A DNA stretch of 64,000 nt from Metridium senile (Eukaryota > Cnidaria > Anthozoa > Actiniaria > Metridiidae): positions 4,318,465-4,382,464 of the forward strand of contig OX459101.1 of assembly GCA_949775045.1 (NCBI GenBank), written 5' to 3'. Positions 36,701 to 45,709 of this stretch are shown one piece after another. A model generated the notes under the pieces. The model was not told the origin of the DNA and did not search any database. It saw nothing but the letters and a program-made list of their open reading frames with translations. Within the stretch, counting starts at the first letter, position 1, and every line of letters begins with the position of its first letter. The position numbers and the translations under genes were made by a program.

Positions 36701-39700
36701 GTAAAAAATAGAAATAGAAACTAGCGAGTAAACTAGTATAGGCTGTGTCAGTGTTTGACAGAAACGATAGGTAATAGAATGAAATTTGTAACACCTTAAA
36801 AAAATGTTGACTTAACTTTACTGAGGTTTCGGGCTTTAGCCCTTCGTCAGAGTTAAAAATTGCTGTTTCATGTACACTGTATGCCTATATACTTACCCAT
36901 CCTAACCATCTCTAATGTGTAGTTCAAAGCCTTTCTGAGACTCCCTCTCTAAAAATAAATTAAATGATAATGTTTAATGAGGGAAACCTACTTGCAACAG
37001 CAATTTTCCATAGGAAACTATAATAAAAGTACAAATAAATATATAAAAAGTACAAAAGAAATATTTAAATATGAAAGTATACCACTTCCGATGAAAAGCT
37101 ACCTTACAGAAGCCACCATCATTACAATCAGTTTGGATTTGATCATAATTGGCATCTTTTCCATCACCACCAACACCATCATCGTCTCTATCTTTGTGAT
37201 AAGCAACATTTTCAATATTCCATTGCAATCATCATCATCGTCACCATCATTATTACCATCGCTTGAACATAATCATTATCACCACCATCATCATCACCTC
37301 CATTACCAATCATCATCATGACTATCATCATTATCATCATCATCACCACCATCAGCATTGGCAGCACCGCCATCAGCATTATTATCATCATCATCACCAC
37401 CATCAACATCAGCAGCACTGACATCAGCATTATTATCATCATCACCACCACCATCAACATCAGCAGCAACGCTATCAGCATTATTATCATCATCATCACC
37501 ACCATCAACATCAGCAGCAACGCTATCAGCATTATTATCATCATCATCACCACCATCAACATCAGCAGCACTGACATCAGCATTATCATCATCATCACCA
37601 CCACCATCAACATCAGCAGCAACGCCATCAGCATTATTATCATCATCATCACCACCATCAACATCAGCAGCACTGACATCAGCATTATTATCATCATCAT
37701 CGATCACCACCACCATCAACATCAGCAGCACTGACATCAGCATTATTATCATCATCATCACCACCATCAACATCAGCAGCAACGCCATCAGCATTATTAT
37801 CATCATCATCACCACCATCAACATCAGCAGCAACGCCATCAGCATTATTATCATCATCATCACCCCCATCAACATCAGCAGCAATGCCATCAGCATTATT
37901 ATCATCATCATCATCACCGCCATCATGCATTATCATCATTGCTAGCACAATGAGGGTGCGATTCCGCACTATTTCCCGAACATCCCATTTATCGTTTTCC
38001 AAATTAGCCTTTCCACACTTTTCCGCACTATTTGCTAAAATTTCCGCACTTTCCCAAGTTTTTTTCCACACTTTTTCAGGTGCCCTGATAAATACAGTTT
38101 CAATACAGTTATCTTACCTGCCATTCAGCAAAAGCCAAATGATCATAAACATCAAACACAGAAACACCATCTAAATCCTCATTCATTTTAATTTTTCTCA
38201 GTGTTTCTGTCATCCATGCTTTTGTGTAAAACATATCATTATTGAGGTACGCATATCGACCAACTTCGTAACAGTCACGCACTGTCATGCGGGGCATCTG
38301 TCGTACTTTTGGGAGTCGTCCTTCCGCAAATAATTTTGGTGGAATTCTATAGGTGTCCTGTAATCTAAGTAATGCGGATATCGCACCATCAAAGTCTTCT
38401 TTCGTAGAGTAATCTTCTTTGTGTTTCTCTAGTGCTTGAATGACACCTGTGAAATGAAAAATCTCATCAACAAACCTTAAATTCACACCACTGATCATGA
38501 AATTGAATCTATTATCAACTTGAATGAATAGACCATTTCACAGCAACGTACGTAACATAAAAGGACATGTAATGATAATGATTATACCGGTAAGGCTAGG
38601 GCAAACGGTTTCAACATTTGCTTCAACAAACATTCGATTTTGTTGAATGGCAATGCTTAAACGCTTTTAAACTCTTTCAACATTGTTGAAATGTGTTGAA
38701 TTGATGTTGAAATAGTTTTTAAACTCTAAAATAGCGCTTGAACATTGCCATTCAACAAAATCGAACAGATGTTGAAGCAAATGTTGAAACCATTTGCCCA
38801 GACCTTTATACACCTATTTCAATTAACGTTGTCCATCTGGAATGGTTGATCTGAGACCGATAGGAATTGTGGGAGCTCGTTAAACTGTAAATGCACTATT
38901 ATAATCACACATGAATATTAATGTTTACTTCTGAAATACTGTTATCTGTAATTCAGCACCATTCAAGTGTGATTAAAACAATGTATTTGAAATTTAATGA
39001 ACTCCCACAATTCCTATCGGTCTCAGATCAACCATTCCAGATGGACAACTTTAATTGAAATAGGTGTATACATCTAGGTTCTGGTTGATCAACCTCAGCC
39101 TCGATAGCATGTAATATATTCTTTAGAATTTGTCCTAGCTGTTAAAAGGGAAAAGGCACAGATGTCTGTTAACTACTAAGAGATAGCATGTAATGTTGAC
39201 AACATGAGCGGCCGTGTTGTATCGGCAGATACAATCTCAAGCCAAAGGCGCGCGATTGTATAGCTGATACAACACGGACGCGAATGTTGTAAACGACTTA
39301 AAAAACGTCTAGGTTAGCTCTTTCATATTTTACCAAAATGTTCAAGATTAAAGTAAATCTCGCCAAGAAATTACAGGTTAAAACTTATGCAAATCAGGAA
39401 TACAACACTAGTGTTGTATCAGATTTACAACACTTGTCATGGTCAAGACATGGTTTCTTTTGAAAATGTCTCATTAATTATTCATGAGTTTTTTAAGATT
39501 ATATAAAACATTTATAATCCACCGTTCTTTCTTATGGTCCAACATTATTATGTATAATATCGTGAAATCTATTCTTTAGAATTTGTCCTTTTAAAAGGGA
39601 AAAGGCACAGGTGATTGTTAACCCCTAAGAGATAGCATGATTATATAATTTAACTTTATAGTCTACTGTACCACTCTTATGGTTCAACAATATTATTTAT

Positions 39701-42700
39701 AATATTGTGTAATAGAGTGCAAACAATATAACCGTGAAACATTAACAAAAACTAATTTTGCTAAATTTCACTAAATTAGTCTATTGTTAATTTAGTGTGA
39801 TCACTGAACCGCGAATGCGTATTGTGCGCTAGCTAGGACACTTGGCTGATTGCACGTGCACACTAAATTTAGTCTATTCACGCTTCAACTATTTTTCACT
39901 AATTTTCGACTAATTAGTTTTTGTGTTTCACAGTTATATTGTTTGCATTCTCTATAAAAATAACATATAATTATATTATTTATTTATTTTATTATTTATT
40001 ATATATGTATTATTTAGAGTTTAACTATACACTGAATCGAAATATGGCGTCCAATTTTAATAACTATTGTATTTGACTGGCTAGCCTCGCATACATGTGA
40101 AAACTTAATTGTGTTTTAACGTGAACACCAGGCTAGCCATGCAGTCAAGAGCAATAGTTATTAAAATTGTACAGCCTATTTCAATTCAGTCTATAAACTA
40201 ATTTCAAAGCCTTTTTAGCTACTCAACACAGGATAAGATCACTTCACTACCTTATTGTGCCTTATTGTGCTATGTCTAAAAGATATTGATTGCACATAAA
40301 ACGCCCTCTAGAATATTGTATGTTTCCTGCAAAACAATGTTCAAGCTGAAAGGAGTTTAAGAAGCCCCTCTGACGGTAATGACATCTAAATGTTTCAAGC
40401 TCACTAAAACCGCCTTCAATATATATATTGTGACATCTTGGGAATTAAAAAATGTACAAAACATTTAAAGACCTCATTTCATAAGCAGTTCATATGGCAC
40501 TTGTAGTATAATTTAGGACAAATGTGACTTCTTCAGCTGTTAAAAGAAATGCTGACCAAAGCTATTATAATAATGGATGGTGAAATTTTTTGGTACTGAA
40601 GCTTTTTTAGGCTTAGTTCTTAAAAGAACTTAAAGCCTAAATATCAAAGCCAATATTTTATTTCATATAAGACTAAAAATACTTTTTTCAGCTCTTTTTT
40701 ATATTAACTAAATGTAAACTATCAAAATACCAATTGAAATAACTTTGCAGGCAAGCAATATACATATAGCTACAAAATTACTACACAATTTTCTTTTTAT
40801 GTGAGATCAGATTCAATTGAATTCACTATAAAATCTGTTTCACAATTTTATTTTTGTGTTTGATAAAATTAAATTCACTAAATTTGTAATATTTTAAAAA
40901 CTTAAGAAAAAGGATTATTAGTATCCAACAGAAAGGAATTATCTATTACTTTTTTTTTTATTAAATTTAATTTTTATTGAAATAAATAACAATAACAAAA
41001 TAAATAAATAAATAAATAATTATCTATTACTTACAAAACAATTAAGAACTACTGTTTGTAAACATTTTATAGAAATTCAATAAATCATTGTTGGATTTGA
41101 ATACATATCATATAATCATATATATACAAATTTTAAACTTCAAGCCTGCATGGTTCACACCAGTAGCATAAGCAACACAAGCAACATACACAGACTCAGT
41201 TGGGCTTTGCACTCATTAGCCATACTTGTCTTCTCACACTAGCTATTCAAGAAATGCTTCACTGAGTCTGTGTATGTTGCTTTATATATGCTTATGTAGC
41301 TTGTGTGAACCAGGCCCCATCCACACTATGTACCAGATAAGATTGAAAACAAATGCCTTGAAACCATGTAAACAGGTCATTTTCAAGTTCATTATCCGCT
41401 CTACTATTTTCAAAAAGTTCTATTTTGGGAGAACAATATATTTTGGATACAGTTGTACGTGTGGATTAGAAATAAAGCTCCATTCAAATTAAATCTGGCT
41501 TAGTGTGGATGGAGTCTTATTAATTATTATAATTCTCAGTTCCTTTTTTATAGATTTTTGTTATTTTGATCGCAGAATAATAAATAAATTGTTTAAATAA
41601 ATAAGTTGCTATCACTTTTCATTGAAAAGTTTAAAACATTTACATCATATTTGACCCATTTAAATTCTTTCATTCATTTACTTATTTTTATTTCATTCTT
41701 CTTAGATGTTTTGTTTTAAATATTCATTTATTCACTCATTCATTTGTTTGTTCGATCATTTATTTATTACTTCATTTATTTAATCATTTATTTATAATTA
41801 AGTGCTTTTATTCCATTCTTGTTGGCTAATTTATCATTTATTTTCATTAATTTATTCATTCACACATATTCGTTCAAACATTTATTTATTTATTCATTCA
41901 TTCCTTCATTTATCTAATTATTTACTCATTCATTTATAATTATGTGATTTTATAAATTTAATCTCACTCTTGTTGGCTATTTAATCATATATTTTCATTC
42001 ATTCATATATTCATTCACTCATTCGTTCAACCATATTATTATTAATTTCTTTGTTCATTTTTTAAATCTAATTTAATAAGAAAACTAGCGAAAATAAATT
42101 ACAAGGTTTTTGTGTCATCGCGACAACATTATCAAGTAAATGATGGTGCAAAGACAGAAATATTTACTTGATAATGTTGTTGCGATGACAACGAAACGTT
42201 GTAATTTCTTTTAGCTAGTTTTCTTATTAAATTGTATTAGCAAAGTTCTTCTGATTAGAGGGATTTTTAAAATCATTTATCAATTTTTTATTTTTTTTAT
42301 TTCCATTTTTATTGAAAAAAAATAAGATTTAAAAAAAATCGTCTTTTTGTAGAAAACCCTAATAAATTATGGTAATTACATGATATAATTCTTGTTTTCA
42401 CAATACAGACATGTTATTTTTCCTGCTTCCCGTGAAGAGAGGTTCGTAAAAGTAAACAATTGCTTTTTCAATAACTTAAATGGTTTCAAATGTCAATAGC
42501 ACAATTAACAAGAGGAAGAACTAAAAAGATTAGTTTAGAAATTAGCTGACGTGTAAGTCTTTAAGTTTTAATTTGGAAGCATCCGGACACGCCAAAAAAA
42601 ACTTTAGAAAAAACAGCAGTAAAAATCACGCTTTAATTATAACGTAAAACGATATTTAAAGCAAAACATTGTAAGAAAGGCAAAAATGAATTAACTATTT

Positions 42701-43318
42701 CAATAGATATCAATTGGTTGATCAATAATAATTTTCTTTAGGCATTAATATCACTCGAGATATTTGGATTATTCATTTGGTAGTAAATTATCAATGAACA
42801 AACTTAACCTTTAAATACAATGTATGATCACTCATGATAACTCAAGAACGGCTGTGCTGAGAAGCAATTGATCTAGATATATATAATAATATACTATGTA
42901 TAATAATAAAGTAGAATAATATAATAGTTTAGCAAAGTTTGATATTTAAAAATCTTTCATTCATAAAAAGTATTTTCACTCTACCTTCGCTGTTGTCGTG
43001 TTGTATCGTCTTCTCCATGTTTGGCCACTCATTGTAAAATCTCTTGATTAGAACGTATGAATTCACAGGATGCCCTAAAAATCCCTCGATATTATCATCA
43101 AGGATAGAACTATGGGCTTTTTCGACATTTCCCAGAAAGTTTTTCAACACGGAGAGACGGGTTTCTTCCAGAGCAATGTAGTCCTTCAAAGCAGTTTTCA
43201 TTTCTCTCTCGCGATAAACTAAGTGTTGTAGGTCTACTAATGCTGTAAATTGTTCACAGTTAACTACATTAAGAGTCAGGAAGACTGCTAGAAAGCTTAA
43301 AGACCAAAAGCTAGCCAT
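23038..43318 (-). CDS. P4HA: Gene B: canonical collagen prolyl 4-hydroxylase alpha subunit with mutually exclusive exons (538/539 aa)
   Basis: Exons in transcript order: 43318-42985, 38446-38118, 36948-36897, 35522-35314, 34671-34501, then either 6a (32590-32523, 68 nt) or 6b (30652-30582, 71 nt), then 27563-27464, 24609-24556, 24037-23975, 23787-23719, 23433-23337, 23108-23038. The sum is 1617 or 1620 nt, in frame, with a TAA stop. Seen: signal peptide about 1-21; N-terminal region; substrate-binding region about 180-240 retaining a Tyr-rich helix (DCYEVGRYAY, then MFYTKAW); dioxygenase domain. With exon 6a, iron ligands are H434, D436 and H504, and K514 binds 2-oxoglutarate. The HAACPVLVG motif and both cysteine pairs match vertebrate enzymes, and total length is near the usual 534. 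It is transcribed away from gene C and towards gene A. The best candidate for the general procollagen hydroxylase subunit of this locus. Confidence 0.95.
23155..23325. repeat. (GAT)n tract, gene B last intron
   Basis: Degenerate GAT/GATA repeats filling most of the 228-base last intron (23109-23336). Confidence 0.9.
24420..24535. mobile_element. Half of the 'gaatcga.atatggcg' inverted-repeat family
   Basis: 'gaggctagccagtgaaaaac' 'aatagttattcaaattgg' 'tcgccat' matches the right arm of the element at 40031-40190. Confidence 0.55.
24650..25325. repeat. (ATC)n-rich ~123-bp tandem repeat, ~5 copies
   Basis: Higher-order unit includes 'catatgagtaatcacc', 'atcaagtatattattcaata' and 'agcagaagcattgtcat' between ATC runs. 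In gene B intron between exon 7 and the HxD exon. Confidence 0.92.
25326..25602. mobile_element. 'gctacgtttacacggtaccg' MITE, tandem pair
   Basis: A partial copy starts at 25328. A complete copy at 25508-25600 has inverted ends 'gctacgtttacacggtaccg' 'gacgaat' and contains 'accggtcaaaa'. Other copies: 2147-2185 and 27310-27385. Confidence 0.8.
25603..27285. repeat. ~45-bp minisatellite, ~36 copies
   Basis: Unit 'tatgatttatcatatcacca' 'attattatcatcaacatcat' plus a variable number of 'cat'. Length variation comes from the trinucleotide part. Confidence 0.95.
27288..27318 (-). pseudogene. Duplicated 3' tail and donor of the gene B WL exon
   Basis: On the minus strand it reads 'acgactgctgaacaattaca' then 'ggtatggag', nearly the end of the exon at 27464-27563 (encoding T-A-E-Q-L-Q) with its GTATGG donor. 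It lies about 165 bases downstream in the same intron, inside repeats. Without its acceptor it should not be an exon, but it is a decoy 5' splice site. Confidence 0.75.
27310..27386. mobile_element. Degenerate 'ggtaccg' MITE copy
   Basis: 'gtgtaccggatgattcacag' 'gtcaaaatgtttacac' then 'aattcgtccggtaccgtagc' 'c'. It is embedded between two ATC-repeat blocks. Confidence 0.7.
27655..28900. repeat. 32-bp minisatellite, ~38 copies
   Basis: Unit 'tgtctgtctgtcgttgtatg' + 'tctggctggcag', with alternatives 'attgttat' and 'tctttc'. Fills the intron after exon 6b of gene B. All frames stay open through parts of it but the translations are repetitive and non-coding. Confidence 0.95.
29845..30088. mobile_element. 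Inverted-repeat element with G/C-run ends
   Basis: 'agggggctttcatttattag' 'tgtat' mirrored by 'atacactaattaatgaaagc' 'cct'. Flanked inside by G and C runs. Confidence 0.75.
30582..30652 (-). other. P4HA: Gene B alternative exon 6b (71 nt)
   Basis: Preceded by a CAG acceptor and followed by donor GTGTGT. Encodes LRRATIQNPSTGNLEFAKYR plus ISK, ending in phase 2. The LRRATI start and NP-TG-LE core are those of vertebrate P4HA1 exon 10, whose length (71 nt) and order relative to exon 9 are also the same. The segment lies just before the catalytic core. Confidence 0.9.
30690..31600. repeat. Degenerate tandem repeats between exons 6b and 6a of gene B
   Basis: 'gtgttaccaattttgctggt' followed by 'aagccaggctt.ggttaat', 'aagaaca' and 'aattagtaatttggttgaat' recurs at about 30705, 30985, 31138 and 31276, with decay. 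It occupies half of the intron that separates the two alternative exons. Confidence 0.7.
32523..32590 (-). other. P4HA: Gene B alternative exon 6a (68 nt)
   Basis: Preceded by a CAG acceptor and followed by the weak donor GTGGAA. Encodes LHRATIKEPGGKLIFTNYR plus ISK, ending in phase 2. It has the same entry and exit phase as exon 6b and aligns with it residue for residue except for one missing codon. Joining 6a to 6b would break the reading frame (68+71 is not a multiple of 3), so only one can be used. It corresponds in position to vertebrate P4HA1 exon 9. Confidence 0.88.
33285..33412. repeat. Two ~65-bp tandem copies
   Basis: 'attaatatttcattaattaa' 'caattattta' ... 'catggtgaatac' occurs twice. 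Confidence 0.85.
33445..33988. mobile_element. Inverted-repeat element containing an (AAT)n tract
   Basis: Ends 'aaagccacagtccacaccct' ... 'tacaaaggatgttggtaat' and the inverted 'attaccgacatcctttgcag' ... 'agtgtggactgtagcttt'. A pure AAT repeat (33552-33735) has expanded inside. Confidence 0.75.
34940..35282. repeat. (GAAT)n tract
   Basis: Tetranucleotide 'gaatgaat' with 'gatgaata' variants, starting about 30 bases downstream of the gene B exon 4 donor. Confidence 0.92.
35560..35940. mobile_element. Inverted 'cgagctttagccctt' element carrying a reverse SINE body
   Basis: 'gataggtaatataat' on the left and 'atgaaatttgtaacac' on the right are halves of the dispersed element. Between them (about 35595-35785) lies the SINE body in reverse ('tcactccctgtcggggctct' ... 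'aacaacacatcaaacaaact'). A second, inverted copy of the host element follows to 35940. Confidence 0.7.
36155..36445. mobile_element. Member of the 'ccctaaaagata' MITE family
   Basis: 'gggatgctcgtc' at the left, 'gacaagcatccc' at the right, with internal 'cccctaaaagataac', 'accctaagagatacc' and 'accctaaaagatacg'. Confidence 0.7.
36615..36855. mobile_element. Two tandem copies of the 'gcgagtaaactagtatagg' element
   Basis: Both start 'gaaactagcgagtaaactag'. The second continues to 'cgggctttagcccttcgtca'. It ends about 40 bases from gene B exon 3. Confidence 0.8.
37215..37925. repeat. ~51-54-bp ATC-rich tandem repeat, ~11 copies
   Basis: Unit 'atcatcatcatcaccaccat' 'caacatcagcagcaacgcca' 'tcagcattatt'. 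In gene B intron 2. Long open frames are repeat artefacts. Confidence 0.93.
38594..38804. mobile_element. Inverted-repeat element, ~70-bp arms
   Basis: 'gggcaaacggtttcaacatt' 'tgcttcaac' ... 'tcgattttgttgaatggcaa' 'tg' mirrored on the right. Internal 'caacattgttgaa' palindromes. Confidence 0.82.
38807..39070. mobile_element. Inverted-repeat element, ~75-bp arms
   Basis: 'tatacacctatttcaattaa' 'cgttgtccatctggaatggt' ... 'accgataggaattgtgggag' mirrored nearly perfectly. It abuts the preceding element. Confidence 0.88.
39130..39645. repeat. Direct repeat and palindromic 'gtgttgtatc' element
   Basis: 'attctttagaatttgtcct' ... 'aaaagggaaaaggcacag' ... 'taagagatagcatg' occurs at about 39118 and 39570. 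Between them, 39196-39295 is a palindrome ('ccgtgttgtatc' / 'gatacaacacgg'), followed by a copy of the 'caagattaaagtaaatctcg' family also present at 53690-53920 and 60790-61030. Confidence 0.65.
39713..39954. mobile_element. Inverted-repeat element, ~45-bp arms
   Basis: 'tgcaaacaatataaccgtga' 'aacattaacaaaaactaatt' mirrored by 'aattagtttttgtgtttcac' 'agttatattgtttgca'. Confidence 0.82.
40031..40190. mobile_element. Inverted-repeat element of the 'gaatcgaaatatggcg' family
   Basis: 'actgaatcgaaata' / 'tatttcaattcagt' outermost. Inner 'caattttaataactattg' and 'gctagcct' pairs. Related half at 24420-24535. Confidence 0.78.
41151..41312. mobile_element. Inverted-repeat element, ~55-bp arms
   Basis: 'tggttcacaccagtagcata' 'agcaacac' ... 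'aacatacacagactcagt' mirrored by 'actgagtctgtgtatgttgc' ... 'cttgtgtgaacca'. Confidence 0.82.
41317..41512. mobile_element. Inverted-repeat element, ~25-bp arms
   Basis: 'ccatccacactatgtaccag' 'at' and 'atctggcttagtgtggatgg'. Only 4 bases separate it from the element before it. Confidence 0.72.
41640..42060. repeat. (ATTC/ATTT)n-rich tract
   Basis: Degenerate 'attcattcattt' repeats in gene B intron 1. Confidence 0.8.
42070..42232. mobile_element. Inverted-repeat element, ~70-bp arms
   Basis: 'aatttaataagaaaactagc' ... 'tcatcgcgacaacattatca' 'agtaaat' mirrored by 'atttacttgataatgttgtt' 'gcgatgaca' ... 'gctagttttcttattaaatt'. Confidence 0.87.
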
Positions 43319-43864
43319 TTTCGTAACGGACTAGAGCGTGCAGCTTAGAGTTGTGAAGAGATACGAAACATCTTTTGGCTATAAGTGCTAACTGTCAGAC
43401 GTCCGTGACTGGGTGACAGTATAGGGAGATTTTAATTTTAGCTCGACCACAAAAACTCATTAAAAAAATCATATCTTGCCTATAAAAAATCCTTAAAATA
43501 TAACTTGTATTAAATACTTACATTTAAGTTCTAAGGCAATTAATATACATTTCTAAAAGGGAGATATGACAAGTTTGTTTGTAAGGGAGTATTGATTAGA
43601 AAGGATATTCTCCTTACATGTACTCTCACCAATGTGTTATTGATCTACAGCCAACAGAGGGACATTGTATTCACTGAATAATGTAGTCTTTGCTCTTTGA
43701 TGAATGCCATCTCTTAAAACGTGCACAAATTCACGATTTTACGATGGAATGAGGTAAATCAAAACCCTTTGACTTGTCATCTACGGTTAAAATTTCAAGA
43801 CAAGCTTTGAAAATTTAATTTTAGAGGGGTTTTATTGAGTGTATGCGGCCGAATGCGGATTTTA

Positions 43865-44079
43865 CAGTGCTGCTAATTCAACCGGGGCCACCCCGAGTTT
43901 ATTAACCAATCACGTTTGAGCTTAAGAACAAAAGAACCAGACATAGACGATCCGTCAAGTCAATTCGCGCCTATAATTTGATTGGCTGATAAGGAGACAA
44001 AGTAGATATCTTTTGTTCTTAAGCTCAAACGTGATTGGCTAATAAACTTGAGGTGGCCCCGGTTGAATTAGCAGCACTG
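43865..44079. mobile_element. TA-flanked MITE with ~66-bp inverted ends
   Basis: 'cagtgctgctaattcaaccg' 'gggccaccccgagtttatta' ... 'gagcttaagaacaaaag' mirrored on the right. TA at 43863-43864 and 44080-44081 fits a Tc1/mariner-type target. Confidence 0.87.
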
Positions 44080-44566
44080 TAATATATCAGCTATAGTGCC
44101 CGGGACTCTTGAAACCAGAGGATGTCTTGGTCTTGATCTATAGTATTTGCATTTACTGTTTGCATTTCGCATATGTTTGTCCGTGTTCGTTTACTTAGAG
44201 TCTCAAAATAAACATCTTATATAATATAGCTTAATTTAACTCAACAAAAATACGAAACAAAAAAAAATATATGCTGTAAACTAAGTTTTTGAAGATTATT
44301 AAAATGCAAAATATGTATGTAATCAGAAATAATTTTGAGGTTGGTAACTGCCCCGGGGGCACAGCGGTGAAAGTCGGAAAATAAACATAAAAGTTTGGAA
44401 AACTGCATGAGGAAGGGGAATCGATTAATTAAAATAAGTAAAACATCCTAATTAATGTGTTTTATTATAAAAAATGACAGGACATTTTCTTGTATAATTT
44501 TCATTGTATTATAATCAAGAGAGTGCTAGTGTTATCATTTCATGGCGGACTGACGCCAGCCAGCCC

Positions 44567-44851
44567 GGGGGGTACTCCATTAGAAAACGGATAGGGGTGC
44601 TCGACGGACCTTTTAGCTAGGGTCGAAAATAAGACCCTTGCGTACCTTTTAGGATCTCGAACTGGCACCGTACCTTTTACTTAGGGTCAGTTTTCGAACT
44701 TCAGATTCTACATATTGAAAACATTTTTAAATGTGGTCGTACCTTTTAGGGTCTGAAATCAGTATCTGAGTTAATTTGTGCGTACCTTTTAGGGTCATTT
44801 TAAAACCATCCGTCGAGCACCCCTATCCGTTTTTTAAGGGAGTCCTCCCTT
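44567..44851. mobile_element. MITE of the 'cttttagggtc' family
   Basis: 'acggataggggtgctcgacg' 'g' inverted at the right. Internal 'gtaccttttagggtc' motifs repeat. G-rich left tip 'ccggggggtactcc' as in the element at 10729. Confidence 0.82.
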
Positions 44852-45709
44852 ACATATGTTATAACCCACTGGAAACTGCCAGTAACTGTTTATTGGATAG
44901 GCTAGCGTGCCTATGATTCATCCCATCGCATTGTTATAAGTGGTTCTAAGTGAGGGGAAGGATAGAGGGGTTTTAAAAATAAGATCAAACAAATCGTTTG
45001 GTGTGGGAGTGTTGATAAGAAAGTACATTTCTCTTACGTGTACAAGCAGCCCACATAGAAGCCTGCTGGGCCATATGCTCTCCGTGGAAGGAGAAGGGTT
45101 TTTGAGCAGGCTAGCCTACGGACAACCCGGTTGGCATTTTGGAAATCGCTGTAATACTAAAATTAATACTAAAATTGTACGCTTTTTAATCAGAATTCAA
45201 ATTGTTTTTGAATTTTATTTTTCTTATCTCTGCGAAACCGACCAAATCGTGTATATAGTCTCACGAACTCGTCGTAATTAGTCAACAGATGAACAGGTGG
45301 CTCATAGCAACGTTATTACAGTTACCATAACAACAACACCTGTTACGTAATTTGCATCAGATTACCCGCAATGCACCAGTTGGTTGACATCAAATAATTT
45401 TACAAACAAATTGAAAAAGCGGTAAAAAATCACTTCAAGAGTATATTTTTTTTGGATTTTGTAAATCATAATTTTTGTAATTTCTTCAAAAAAAAGTATT
45501 GGAACTTTTTTTGTTCAGAAAACTCAAATTAGTATATTGTATAGCAGCTTTTAAATAATTAATTATCTGAAAGGTGTGCTTTTCAAAATAAATAAACCAG
45601 AGTACAAAGAAAAACTGAATTATCTATTCTACAGTGAAGCAAAGACATCGAGAGAAGTGAAGGATTCGCTCTAAGTGAGCGCTCGATTACGGCTTACAGC
45701 ACAACCAAT

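Larger units (their letters stand above)
43319..45709. other. Divergent promoter spacer between genes B and C
   Basis: 2.39 kb between the two start codons, transcribed outwards in both directions. It contains two transposon-derived elements (43865-44079, 44567-44851). No TATA box could be assigned with confidence and no further coding exon was seen. Confidence 0.7.

Noticed and set aside
37212..38071. Open frames on both strands, Met/Ala/Asp/Ser-rich
   Set aside because: ATC-rich tandem repeat in gene B intron 2; the real exon is 38118-38446.
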